From: Diphasiastrum complanatum
Taxonomy: Eukaryota; Streptophyta; Lycopodiopsida; Lycopodiales; Lycopodiaceae
Assembly: GCA_029204225.1 (NCBI GenBank)
Contig: CM055100.1
Coordinates: forward strand, 17,103,259 to 17,167,258
Length of the DNA stretch: 64,000 nt
Reading direction: 5' to 3'
Within the stretch, counting starts at the first letter, position 1, and every line of letters starts with the position of its first letter. Made by a program: the position numbers and the translations under genes. The notes under the pieces are model-generated. The model had not been told where the DNA came from. It was given only the letters and a program-made list of their open reading frames with translations, and searched no databases. This document shows, in pieces, positions 22,720-34,943 of this stretch.

Positions 22720-23725
22720 TGAAGAAACAAAGTGTTTCTGAATACAAAGCCTTGCTAGCTTACGGCCCCTAGCCTGACGAACATGTTTGCGAACTCGAGC
22801 ATCTGAAGACATGAAACACGAAGAGTTTTGCGAACACGAAAGTCAACGAAGACGAAGACCAACGGTTCGCGAACACGAACGATCCACAAACGAGATTCCC
22901 TTGCGGTCCTATATGAGAGAAAGGCGGACGAGGTAAACGAAACCAACGGTGGAAACGAAACCCGTTATGTCCTCACGTTCCAAGGAGTACCACCAGAGAT
23001 CACGCAAGTACCAGAAGTACAGAGATCTGACCTGATGGCATGATCAGCAGATACTCTAGGTCATGGCTAAATTGCCACTCTTGTAATTCTCTAGTTAGTT
23101 GTAGATGGTTAATCACTCTAATCTTAGATTTGCATAGAGAGACTATACTTACTGAATAATACTTGACATATATCAATAGGATACACAGTGTGTAATCAAG
23201 CAAGAAGAACGAGAAGAAGTCTGATGCTAATTAGCAATCAAGACGAACACAGACAAAAGCTCCGCCTGCGTGCGAGAAGATAATTTTGTCTAGGATCAGA
23301 AGATCCAATTTTGTCTGCTAGTAAAGCGAGACTACTACTCGTGAGAGAGCCATGCTTCTCTCACACCAATGCATTGCATGGATTCGCATGTAGTGCCCTG
23401 AAGAAATCAGAGAAAATCAATATAGATTATTTTCTGGTTGTGTCTGATCTTGGATGTCGAATGCTTATGCTCTTAATATGTCTGAGTTTTCTTGTTCCCT
23501 TTAAATTTTGCACCTTGGTTGAAATGAAGTCGAATGCTATATTAATTTTATGAACGTAGATCAGTAGTACCTAACTACCCTGATTGTAGAAGTGTTTCAG
23601 CTGGCAGTGCCCAACGAACGCATCTGAACTCCATCCGAATCTCGAAAGGGAGTCGTGAATGTTTCGTGAATTTTTTTTCTCATGATTCTCATCATTCGTA
23701 TCGGAGCACCGCTCGACTCCCAACA
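22720..23725 (+). repeat. 5' LTR of the copia element (1006 bp)
   Basis: Near-identical over most of its length to 27205-28227, with small indels. Confidence 0.92.
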
Positions 23726-23839
23726 GTGGTATCAGAGCCACCCTGTCATATTCTGACATAGCCGAGAAGCTAGCAGATCCAGGAGGCCAAGCATTCAGAC
23801 AATCAACCAAACGACAAGAAAGATAGACTTCAAGAAGCA

Positions 23840-26800
23840 ATGGCTTCAATCAGCAACATGCAGAACAGGATCTGCACTATACTTAATTCTTTAGGATCTA
23901 ACTTTCTAGCCTGAAAAGGTAAGACATCTTTGAAACTCAAGGGCAAAGGACTCTTCCCCTGGGTGGATGGCACAGAAGAAATGCCTACGACAACAGACAA
24001 GGAGCTGCGCGAATGGAGGGAGAAAAACGACAAGGCAGTAGCCTTGCTATCATCTTCCATCGAAGATAGCCTTACACTTGACCTGACTACACTCTCCAAA
24101 GCTAAGGAGATGTGGGATACACTACTCACAAGACTTTAGATGAAATCAAGAAGTCAGATTATGATGTTGGAAGATCAGCTAACGAATCTGCAGTGGGATG
24201 GAAAAGACCTCACCTCTTTCGTGAGAAAGATGAAGGATCTATTTCTATCACTACACAACTCAGGAGCAAAGAATGCAGTATCAGTTGAGAAGCAGCTCAC
24301 ATATCTGTTGAGAGCCTTACCCAGATCTTTTCAGACGACATGAACCTTGCTCACAAAAGATCCTGCCATGAATCTCGATAAGGTGATTGTCAAGATTCGA
24401 GAGGAAGTTGAGGCCAGGGAGCATCTTGATCACAAAGATGGTTTTGACCAGGCACTCTACGGCAATAGAGAAAAATCAATGAAATAGTTCAAGCCTAAGA
24501 GGGAGTCGAATCAGAGGCAGGATCGTGACCAGTAAGCAGAAGGGACCAGCAAAAGCAACTGAAAGACCAAAGGGAGGTCGAAACGACAAGATGCTGACAA
24601 GAAGACTTGCACGAGATGCAAAAGAGATGGGCATACAGTAGATACCTGCTGGCTCAATCCCAAGATTGAGTGTATCCATTGCCATAATGGTATTGGTTCA
24701 CTCTGGCTCAGCACCAATGGTAGAGACAGACGACTCGAAGATGTTCTATTCGTGCCAACTCTGTAGCAAGACTTGCTCTATGTAGCAAGAATAGCAGATG
24801 TAGGGATGTGTGTGACATTTTCTAATGAAGCATGCAACGTGATTGATGCCAGCACCAACACTCTCATTGCTCAAGGCAGAAGGAAAGGGAACCTATATCA
24901 TCTGAAGGTACGCCTACTTACAGATCAGGTGCATCAGACTCATGACGACTCGCCAGACACTCTGTGGCACTGAAGACTCTACTACATGAACTCAATGGCA
25001 CTCTACCAGGCAAGTCATCATAGAGCAATAACAGGGGTCAACATCTCGAATGCAACCAATTCGGCCACCTGTGATGCATGTTTGAAAGGCAAGATGTCAC
25101 GCACACCATTCGTCAAAGACTCCTACAGAAGGACAAAGATTCTGGTGCTGGTGCACTCTGACATTTGCGGTCAGTAGGAGGTTCAAAATACTATATACCT
25201 TTCATTGATGATAGCAAGTTTGCCAGAGTGTATTTTATTCAGAATAAATTTGAAGCACTCGATAAATTCACATAATATGTGAATTGGGCTGAGAGATGCA
25301 CAAGCAGCAAGGTGAAGCAAATCAGAACAGATTGAGGTGGCGAATATATCTCGAATCGCTTCATTGACTTCTGCAATGATCGTGGCATCGTTCACTGAAG
25401 AACTGCAGCCTACACACCGCAACACATTGAATAAAAGAACAGGACCCTAATGGAAGCAGCCAAATGCATGATGGCCTATTCGAAAGCTCCAAGGACACTG
25501 TGGGCTAAAGCAGTAGCTACAGCCGCTTACATCCAGAACAGGACAGGTGAATCTGGTGTTCCTCACATGACACCACATGAGCTATGGTCGGGTAGAAAGC
25601 CCAACCTGTCTCACGTCAGAATATTTGGCTGTGCAACATTTGCACATATTCTTGATAAGCTTCGCAAGAAGCTTGATGAGAAAGCCGAGCAAAGATTTTT
25701 GGTAGGTTATGACAATAATTCGTCATACTACAGAATCTACATGCCAGACACGAACACTGTGAAAACAGTGAGGGATGTCAAATTCGACGAGAGCAGGACA
25801 ATGGCCAACGAAGACCCTATTAACTATGAAGTTTTGGAAAGACAGTACTATGACCTGTCGCCAACGCCAGAGGGAGAAGAGGACGAACACAAAAATGAAG
25901 ATTTTGGAGTCATCTCCCATTCGAGCGACGAATCAGACGAAGAAAGATTCGAGAGACAACCTGCCGTCTCAGTTCCTATAAACCAAGATGGTTCTGGGTC
26001 GAGTAGAGTAGACAAGGGCAAAGGCATAGCTATTCTGGGAGGATCACCCAGAAGGTCGACAAGAGCTCGAAGAGCGCCAGCAAGATTTGTGCCATGCAGC
26101 TCAGCTTTCACATCAAAAGAATTCTGCGGGCTCAGTGGCGAACCACGGACATTCGTCGGTTGACTCCAATGTGTATGTCAGAGTTACAGATGGGCAGATC
26201 ATCATAGTGGTTGTATATGTGGATAACACTCTGATACTTTGCAAGAGTGAGTAGCTAATTGCTGAAGTAAAGACAGACATCTCGAAGCATTTTGAGATAG
26301 TGGATCTGGGAGAAGCTAGGTGTTACCTAGGCTTACAAATTGAAAGGGACTATGGGGGAAGCAAGTTATACCTTCACCAGTCCAGATACACCCAGAAGAT
26401 CCTAGAGGACTTTGGGATGCTGAACTGCAAAGGAGCGAACACTCCAATGCTTGCAGGAATGGTGCTAACAAATGACGACTGTCCAAAGATTGAGGAAGAA
26501 AGAGAACAGATGCAGCTCACTCCCTACAGAAGGCTGATAGGTTCACTGATGTACCTTGCAGACAACACACGTCCTGACATTGCTTATGCAGTATTCAGGA
26601 TATTGCCAATTCTGCACGAATCCAGGCTCAACACATTGGAAGATTGCAAAACGAATTTTGCAATATCTTCAATTAACGAGGGATTATGGCTTGTGTTATT
26701 GTCATGGTGCAGGTCTCATAATACTTTCCTACAGCGACGCTAGCTGGGCATCTCCCAGGGATGACTGTAAAAGCATCTCAGGAGGATGCACCATCGCATT

Positions 26801-27204
26801 AGGAGCAGCAGTTCTCTGGGTCAGCAAGAAGCAGACCATTGTAGCCCAGTCGTCCTACGAAGCAGAGTACGTAGCAGTAGCAAATATGGCCAACGAAATA
26901 ATTTGGCTAAGGCAGTTCCTAGACAAATTACGCGAAACAAGGAATGAGCCACTTGTCTTGCAGATGGACAACACCTCTGTAATACACCTCACGAAGGATC
27001 CCATGTTCCATTCCAGGACGAAGCACATTGCGATCAAGTATCACTTGATCAGGGATCTAATTGAGAAGAAGATGATGCAGACCACCTTCATCGGAACGAA
27101 AGATATGGTTGTTGACATCCTCACAAAGGCTCTAGACAAAGGACTCTTTGAGAGGCAAAGGAGCAATCTCGGGATCATAAAGCTACCATGCTTTGAGAGG
27201 GAGC
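23840..27204 (+). pseudogene. Copia gag-pol polyprotein, multiply interrupted
   Basis: Gag starts at 23840 (MASISNMQNRICTILNSLGS) and passes through LREWREKNDKAVALLSSS and LTSFVRKMKDLFLSLHNSG. A zinc knuckle CTRCKRDGHTVDTC lies near 24610-24650. The GAG-pre-integrase and integrase regions follow (CDACLKGKMSRTPF; then TAAYIQNRT and LSHVRIFGCATFAHI at 25450-25700). After EEFCGLSGEP-like sequence near 26140 the frame jumps to VVVYVDNTLILCKS, so the RT N-terminal half is deleted. RNase H ends with HSRTKHIAIKYHLIRD and DMVVDILTKALDKGLFERQR. At least eight in-frame stops lie in gag to integrase. Confidence 0.9.
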
Positions 27205-28227
27205 TGAAGAAACAAAGTGTTTCTGAATACAAAGCCTTGCTGGCTTACGGCCCCTTGCCTGACGAACATGTTTGCGAGCTCGAACATCTAAAGGCACGAA
27301 ACACGAAGAGTTTCACGAACATGAGATTCAACGAAGACGAAGACCAACGGTTTGCGAACACGAACGATCCACGAACGAGATTCCCTTGCGTTCCTGTACG
27401 AGAAAAAGGTGGACGAGGTAAACGAAACCAACGGTGGAAACAAAACTCGTTCTGTCCTCACGCTCCAAGGAGTACCACCAGAGATCACGCAAGTACCAGA
27501 AGTACATAGATCTGACCTAATGACATGACGTCAGCAGATACTCCCTAGGTCGTGGCTAAACTGCCACTCTTGTAGTTCTCTGTTTAGTTGTAGATGGTTA
27601 ATCACTCTAATCTTAGATTTGCATAGAGAGACTGTACTTCCTGAATAATACTTGACATATATCAATAGGATACACAGTGTGTAACCAAGCAAGAAGAACA
27701 AGAAGAAGTCTGATGCTAGTAAGTAATCAAGACGAACACAGACATAAGTTCTGCCTGCGTGCGAGAAGATAATTTTATCTAGGATCAGAAGATTCAATTT
27801 TGCCTGCTAATAAAGCAAGACTACTACTTGTGAGAGAGTCGTGCTTCTCTCACGCCAACGCACTGTGTGGATTCGCATGCAGTGCCTTGAAGAAATCAGA
27901 GAAAATCAATATAGATTATTTTTCTGGTTGTGTCTGATCTTGGATGCCGAATGCTTATGCTCTTTATTTTTAATATGTCTGACTTTTCTTGTTCCCTTTG
28001 AATTCCGCACCTTGGTTGAAATGAAGTCGAATGCTATATTAATTTTATGAACGTAGATCAATAGTACCTGACTACCCTCTGGAGGATTGTAGGAGTGTTT
28101 CAGCTGGCAGTGCCCAGCGAATGCATTTGAACTCCATCTGAATCTCGAAAGAGAGTCGCGAATGTTTCATGAATTTTCTTCTCACAATTCTCATCATTTG
28201 TATCTGAGCACTGCTCGACTCCCAACA
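27205..28227 (+). repeat. 3' LTR of the copia element (1023 bp)
   Basis: Partner of 22720-23725. The RNase H frame runs on into the LTR and stays open to about 27509. Confidence 0.92.
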
Positions 28228-28917
28228 AGCCCTCCTCCCCATGCATTCATCTACAGGGCTCACTCCAAATTCAAATTATTCTTTACCCACACACATAGTG
28301 TTTCGAAATGCAGGTGCATACTTTCATGGTAAAAGGTGTTAAATAAAAGGGACTTTCATTATCAAGGATTTCATTAAATTTGAAGGGCGTTATAAGGATA
28401 TTTTGAATTATCACACTTTTCACGAGAAAGGCTAAAATAAGAATGCATTGCCCGTTAACAGACATTTGCAAACCCAAATCGCCTACCGCCCGTCAGCTTT
28501 TTATTAAGATACTCCATGTGCTATTGTTGAACATGGTTAAATTTTGACCCCTATTATGGCCGAGATGTGTGAGATACGTTACATATTCGAGATGCGAGAT
28601 GTGCGAGATCAGCCACTATCAAAATCATTTGTCGTCACCCAGATCGTCGGCAACCACCTAAATCCACACCATATTTGTACGATCATTGGTCGTCCACCTA
28701 AACTGTTGGCCGCCACCCAAAATTTTGGCTAATTGTCATTGACAACTTTTGACCCTGACCATTGATCTTCGACCCAAATTGTCGGCCGTCGACCGTATAG
28801 TGTCTGGCCTTCAATCATCAATCGCCTGCTCTGAGCATCATCCACACATCTCGACCACAAGCTGCCACATGAATTGTCCGTCGTCCATTGCCCGTCAACA
28901 ACAAGCACTCTATACTA

Positions 28918-28962
<45 letters not shown>

Positions 28963-29100
28963 AAAACAAGTATCATACATTGTCAAAGTTTCAATTATTT
29001 TGTGATTAATTGACATCTTAAAATTCTCTTGTCCATTTTTTAAAATGGATTTTGAGAAAGTCCAAAATTAATTGAGACAATGTTCAAGCTGACACAACAG
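28228..29100. other. Spacer between copia and gypsy pieces, with a (TA)n tract
   Basis: No gene recognised. A stretch rich in repeated gtcggc/caccca words lies at about 28620-28800, and a (TA)n tract at 28918-28959. Confidence 0.6.
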
Positions 29101-29102
29101 TA

Positions 29103-30157
29103 TTGCCACCTGTGCAACGCGTCATTGCACGAAACAACATTTTTTCCATTCAACCCTCGAATCATACAACAAAAGAAGAATCAATATTAGACCTCTTATC
29201 CTTATCATCAAGGAGCACCGAATGTGGCACCGCGGTACTGCGGTATGGCGCGCCAAATAACCAACAGCACATGGCCTTATCTGCACCACCAGGGCCAATT
29301 AACAATCAAGTGGCTCATGTGAATTTGGTAGCAATAGGGCAAGAACCGCCACCTCAACCTGAGCAGCAGTAGTGGTACAGACCTAAAGAGGCCTTTGTCG
29401 ATCCAACAATCAACGAATATTATGCGACCTATGTTGCGTAGCCTCAACGTTAGGGAGGTAGGATATATGGCTGCTCTGGATGCACCGAAGGCCACCGAAT
29501 TGTGGAATGTCTTTATAAGGGACAGATAATGGCCTTTTGTCAGGAATGCGGATATGGGCATTGCTACAAGAAATGCCCCATTAAACATGGAACGAGTGCA
29601 CCCTTGAATCTAGTCTCGGTACAACCGATAGCAATTCCAAAAAGGACACCACAGGAAAAACAAAACCTCCATGTTCTAGTGCTAGCAGGTACGCGAGCAC
29701 AAAAATGGAAGGGAGTGCCTCCATCTACAACATCATCAATATCAATGGTCGATGATCAATCCACAGCAGCAGGACCATATCCCAATGGAGAGAAGAAGAA
29801 AGACAATACAAAAAGATTTGCCATTGGATATAGGATGCACAAGCAGAGGAAGCAGCGGGAGCAAAGGAAAAACTTTGTTGGTGGAATACAAAGATTGCTT
29901 TGCATGGAATTACAAAAATCTAAAGGGTATACCACCAGTAGTAGTCCAGCATACCATACCCTTGGTGGATGCAGTAGTCCCCAAGGTAAGCCACTACTAT
30001 TGCTGCAATCTTAACTACACTGAATTGATCAAGCAAGAGTTGCAAAATATACTTGATGCCGATTTCATTTATGAAATTGATCACACGGAATGGGTACCAC
30101 CAATAGTCATAGTACCCAAGAAGAATGGCAAAATGAGAATCTGTGTAAACCTGAAAG
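29103..30157 (+). pseudogene. Ty3/gypsy gag-pol fragment: zinc-knuckle region and RT N-terminus
   Basis: Three frames carry one broken polyprotein. A cysteine-rich piece with CQECGYGHCYKKC sits near 29535-29580. Then comes an RT start: LLVEYKDCFAWNYKNLKGIPP, HTIPLVDAVVPK, LIKQELQNILDADFIYEI, and EWVPPIVIVPKKNGKMRIC. These match gypsy RT. Homology stops near 30157, where the copia LTR begins. RT palm and RNase H are absent. Integrase of similar type reappears at 34315. Confidence 0.85.
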
Positions 30158-31352
30158 TGTCGGAAATAGATAGATAATGGAATGCGAAACTTCCTACTTC
30201 CAATGCATGACTACGCCTATCAAAAATTGAACAAAGCAGTAGTGATGGAAATCACGTTCAATCTTTAGCAACTAACTTCCGCTAGATACTAAGTGATTAC
30301 ATAGCCAAACATTAAGTATTAAATTCTCAAACAATTTCTATCACTTACAGAAGCAATACATAGATGCATGCATTCTGACATATATTGAACGCAATAAAAA
30401 ATAGTATTGATTCAGAAAATAAAATCAGATGCTAATGAGTGCAAAACAATAGCGGATAGAAACCATGCACTCTAAGCTATCTCTGAGTAACTGAGAATAA
30501 GTCTGATAATAAGCAGCTCTGCTGATTGAGCTAGAATGCTCAAGAGAGTTCAAGCTTGAAAGCTTGATAGAGAGCTACTACAATACTTTCTGATTGTGAA
30601 CGATCTGCTTGATAAGAGCGCATGAAGCGTCGTGTACTAACACTCAACTCCTTAACAATTCACAATGTTGATTCGTTTTTTGATGAGATGTATGAACAAC
30701 TAATTTATACTAAATAATTAGGTCGTCAAATGCGATTGCCAGTTGGCTGGAGTCCGCTGGTATTCATCCAGTTCCTTCTCAAAAATTGATTGCTGATAAG
30801 CGGTGAAAATTGGCCGTAAACAGTCTGTCTGCATAAATGAACTAAAACTGTCACTCTACATAAATGAACTAAAACTGCCACAAGCGATAGTCTCGCAAAA
30901 AGATGGCAGTGTTGGCTTTTTGCAAAAAAAACAACAGTGTCATAAAATCTCATTTTCTTAATATTGGGTCAGCTTCGCACTTTGCCAGAGTCATTTCCTT
31001 AACATTTGAGGCACTTTGAAAAATGCGACTCTACAGTTTTACTCACAAATCTTGACAGGCAAAAAATGCGAAAAGGTGACACTGCATTTTTACACGTAAT
31101 TCCTGACAAGCGACAGTGTCGCAAAAATGCGAAAAATGCGACACTATAATTTTACTCGTAATTCTTGACAAGCGACACTATTTGGATTGTAGAGAGAGAA
31201 ATACGACATTGTTGTCAAACTCCATGTATTTCTACACACTGTGTAGAAACACTTGTAATTCTGCATTCTATATAAAAACACGGAAAAATCCGCATAACTG
31301 GATGAGGATTAAAACTGATTAGTCGATTAGTAAGAAGGAGAATAATCCAACA
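30158..31352 (-). repeat. 3' LTR of the minus-strand copia element (1195 bp)
   Basis: Bounded by TG...CA termini and a polypurine tract. Contains two to three tandem units of about 60 bp at 31015-31175 built on atgcgacact...tttactcgtaattcttgacaagcg. One contains a short perfect hairpin (AGTGTCGC / GCGACACT). Confidence 0.75.
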
Positions 31353-31503
31353 CTCTCCCTTAATCTGAATCCTTGAATGCCTTGACCTTCAAACTTAGTT
31401 CTACACATAATCTTCTGTGCACTTCCAAGCTTAATGCTTTGGTAAAAATATCTGATGTCATATCTTGTGTTCGATAGAACTGAAGGCAATGGCACTTTGA
31501 TTA

Positions 31504-31990
31504 TTACAAAAATAATAATGTCGGAGCAGATTGATTCAGACTGATATTTGAAAGTAAGTTTCTCAACCAAATTGTTTCCTTTGTAGCTTCAGATGCTGCG
31601 ATATACTCTGATTCAGTGGAAGATAGAGCTATTGAAGATTGCTTGCGACTGTTCCAGGAAATTGGACCATTGTTGAGGAAGAATGTAAATCTGAAAGTAG
31701 ATTTATGAGTGTCTACATCTCCTGCCCAACTTGCATATGTGTAACCATTGAGTAAATTGAGTTTGTCATTGCCGACTGCCCCATAACAAATGCAAAAGTC
31801 CATAGTAGCTCGAAGATATCTCATGACTCTAATAAGAGCCTTCCAATGTGTTACACCAAGGTTAGTTATAAACTGACTGAGAGAACTGACTGCAAAAGCT
31901 ATGTCTGGCCTGGCACAGATCATGGCTTACATAAGAGATCCTATAATAGAATGGTAAAGATACTCACGCATCTGTTCCTTCTCTTGAATT
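31504..31990 (-). pseudogene. Copia RT C-terminus and RNase H
   Basis: ICARPDIAFAVSSLSQF, HWKALIRVMRYLRATMDF, YTYASWAGDVDTHKST and SSIALSSTESEYIAASEA are standard copia RNase H motifs. Most of RT between integrase and this block is deleted. Confidence 0.9.
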
Positions 31991-32208
31991 GTTTGAGGAC
32001 ACTGGTCCTTTGACAGTTTGAAATCTTCTGGGTAATAGAGGAAGTTGATCATTTTCATCATACTATAATTGCTGAATTGCAACATCATCATCTTCTAATT
32101 CACCATTGATTTGTTGTTCGTTGAGAGTAGATGAGCTTGGACCTTCAATGAGAATAGTTGACTGAGAAACTGGAAAGTTCAATATGTCAGGAAAATCTGA
32201 CATGTCGC

Positions 32209-33176
32209 CTACATGGAACTGCCTTTTCTTTTGAGGTCTTGAAACTGATCTTCGATGAAGATGACATCCCGGATAGTGAATATCTTTGACTCAATGGGAT
32301 CGAACAATTTGTAAGCTTGATTTGTAGTGTAGCTGATGAAAATACATTTGATACTCTGAAAGTTGAGCTTCTTCCTAAGTTCACGAGGTATTTGCGCAAA
32401 AGCAGTACATCCAAAAACTCGTAAGTTTGATAGAGAAGGTTTGGTACTTGTCCAAACTTCGAATGGTGTTTTGTCTGAGAGACCTTTAGTAGGACATTTG
32501 TTCTGAATATAGGTTGATGTTGGAATAGCTTCAGCCCAAAAAGACTTCAGAAGTGTCGCATGTGATAACATGCACTTTGTCGATTCAACTAAGATTTTGT
32601 TGTTTCTCTCAGCAAGACCATTTGACTGAGGCGAATAGGAGGTAATGTATTGTTGCTCAATGTCGTTGTTAAGGCAATACTCCTTGAATTCGGTGGAGAT
32701 GTATTCTCCTCCGTTATCTGACCTCAGTGCTTTGATTCGTTTGCCAATTTGATTCTCAGCATGCTCTTTGAATTATCCGAATTTTATGAAAGCCTCTGAT
32801 TTTTGTTTAATGAAATAAACAGTTGTTCTCCCGGAGGATTCGTCAATAAAAGTAATGAAATACTTTGCATCTAGCAATGATGGAGTTGCATAGGTCCACA
32901 TATATCCGTATGAACAACATCCAACAGATATTTTGCTGCATGCCTATGACTTGATCTAAAAGAAATCCTAGTCTGCTTTTCAAAGATGCAGCTATGACAG
33001 ATAGGGAGATCGACCTTACTAGAAGGATAGTCGAGATCAAGAACCATGGATTGTCTGGACATATTCAAAACAGATGCATAATTCAAGTGTCCTAAGCGAT
33101 GATGCCATAGTAATGCCTTATTGACAAGAACAGAGGTTTTCAAGGCCTGACGAGACTCAAAATAACAATGTGCCAA
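32209..33176 (-). pseudogene. Copia GAG-pre-integrase and integrase
   Basis: LLWHHRLGHLNYASVLNMSR and CHSCIFEKQTRISF (zinc-binding H-H-C-C) are followed by VVHTDICGPMQ. Stops interrupt the catalytic core. SFWAEAIPTSTYIQNKCP and LSNLRVFGCTAFAQI then mark the C-terminal part. Confidence 0.88.
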
Positions 33177-33189
33177 TCTATATAAGTAA

Positions 33190-33960
33190 TCCTACCTCTT
33201 GCCGAGTGCAAGGATCTTATTACTCCTATCAATAATTTTGCATTGATCAGATTCGAATTTTACCTTATGTCCTGAATTTATAATTATACTTTCTGATAAC
33301 ATATTTGTAGAGAGTTTAGGAACATATAAAACCTTTGATAGTAGTTTGAATTGATCATGCTGAAATCGCAATCTTATAGTGTGAGTACTATTGTCACCAA
33401 GATGAACAAATTTTTTTGTGCTGTAAGGCATGTAGGAGTTGAAAATCTCACATTGATTGGTCATGTGTTGAGTTGCTCCAAAATCACAAAACCATGAATC
33501 ATCCAAAAATGTGCTTTGGTCTTTGACCATAAATGCGCCTTCGTCCACTTCGACTTGGGGAGATGATGAAACTATGTTTGGTTGTTGATCAAGTTGTTTG
33601 GCTACATTCTCCGCTTGGAGAATTCGACAATCCTTGATCTCATGGTTATTGCGCTTGCAATACCTACAAAACATCTTCTTCTTCAATTGTGGATTTGATG
33701 ATTGTCCTTGACTTTGAGTCGGCTTCTGATTCGTTGCAGTCTTCTTAGAGCTTTTTTGCTTGTGTCGCTTAGAGCCTTTGTTGACATATAAAGCATGAGA
33801 GGAGGAACTAGGCAAAGTGTCTTGACTTCTTCTATTGTCTTCTTACCGCAACATAGTGATAACTCTAGTAAGCTTGTCTGTGATAAGACCAACTTTATTT
33901 TGAGAATCCATCTGGAACTTAGTCTGTCGATTGTAAGATGTAGTAATGCCAACAACATGA
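33190..33960 (-). pseudogene. Copia gag C-terminus and protease, altered active site
   Basis: Contains a zinc knuckle CRYCKRNNHEIKDC, then WFCDFGATQHMTN and HLGDNSTHTI. This is the order of copia gag end and aspartic protease. The family active site D-[ST]-G-A reads D-F-G-A here, which should abolish proteolysis. A frame change lies near 33830. Confidence 0.85.
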
Positions 33961-34314
33961 AATCGATTCTCTGATACTGAAAGGTTGAAAAGAACTGAAG
34001 AGTTTGATATCAATTTGATATCGTGAAAGATATCAAGTATTAGAGCTTTTGCTCTGATATCGAAATAGTATTAGGCCCTGATAGAGATCACAGGTCTGAT
34101 GTCGTAACGGTTCTGATTAAAAAATAGTGATCCAGCACGGATACTATGGAAGAATGTTCTGATACCATGTAGGTAAGCTCTGATAGTATCGAAGATGATG
34201 AGATGGAATCCTTCGAAGATGTATTCTTCACATGAATCCATCCAGATTACTTCAATTTTGCATGAAGGCATGGGTGGTGGTCATTTCACATCCGACATTT
34301 CAGTTTGAAAGATC

Positions 34315-34670
34315 TTGCGATCAAGATGTTGGTGGCCAACGATTCATAAGGACAATGATGAGTACTTGAAGAAATGCGACGTGTGCCAGAGAGCTAGAAG
34401 ACCGACAAGATTAAACCATGATATTCTACATCCAGTCCTAGATCAAGGATTGTTTGAAAAATGGGGATTGGACTATATTGGTCCTATCCATCCTGCTGCA
34501 AGAAGTTCACAAACCTAATATATTATCATGGCTACGGATTACCTCACCAAGTGCGTATAAGCCAAGGCAGTGCATGTGAAGTTTTTAGCATGAGTGAACT
34601 TCACCACACACCTTACAAGATCTTAATGAGGTGTTGTGATTGCACAAGAATGATCAATGAATAGATTAAT
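34315..34670 (+). pseudogene. Ty3/gypsy integrase fragment
   Basis: CWWPTIHKDNDEYLKKCDVC matches the gypsy integrase zinc-binding end, and GLFEKWGLDYIGPIHP the start of the catalytic core. After a TAA the frame resumes with IMATDYLTKCV. Same orientation as the gypsy RT piece ending at 30157, so both probably belong to one disrupted element. Confidence 0.85.
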
Positions 34671-34943
34671 TCTATCTCAGAGATTTTGCATGTTTACTGT
34701 CAAAAAATTACATTTTTTTTTCCATATTCCCTATTTGCTAGTCAAACCTCTCTGTTAGAATTCTCCATCAAGCCTCAAAATTCATTCTCAAAGCGTACGA
34801 TTTCCTTGTCCTACCCGTGAATTCTGAAACTACAATTTTTTTCTAGAAAACCTAAAAAAATCACTATTCTGACATTCAGATTTTTCTGTCAAAATTCGCG
34901 AGTACTACAATACAATTTATCTGCCTCTCCACGATTTCTCAGC

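Larger units (their letters stand above)
22720..28227 (+). mobile_element. Ty1/copia retrotransposon with two LTRs, defective
   Basis: The 5' LTR is 22720-23725 and the 3' LTR 27205-28227. Both start TGAAGAAACAAAG and end CTCGACTCCCAACA, giving TG...CA termini. A primer site TGGTATCAGAGCC follows at 23728-23740, and a purine-rich tract gagagggag precedes the 3' LTR. Flanks ggccc (left) and agccc (right) are a possible 5-bp target duplication with one mismatch. The interior codes for gag, integrase, and RT C-terminus with RNase H, with many stops and a missing RT N-terminal half. Confidence 0.92.
30158..34297 (-). mobile_element. Ty1/copia element on the minus strand, defective, within a gypsy relic
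   Basis: The 3' LTR is 31352 down to 30158, starting TGTTGGATTATTCTCC after a purine tract AAGGGAGAG and ending CCGACA. Coding pieces run leftward: gag/protease about 33960-33190, integrase about 33176-32209, RT tail/RNase H about 31960-31504. A primer-site-like TGGTATCAGAAC lies near 34154-34165. No full 5' LTR is present, only about 130 bp up to a TGTCGGATG at 34297. Gypsy sequence borders both sides. Confidence 0.8.
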
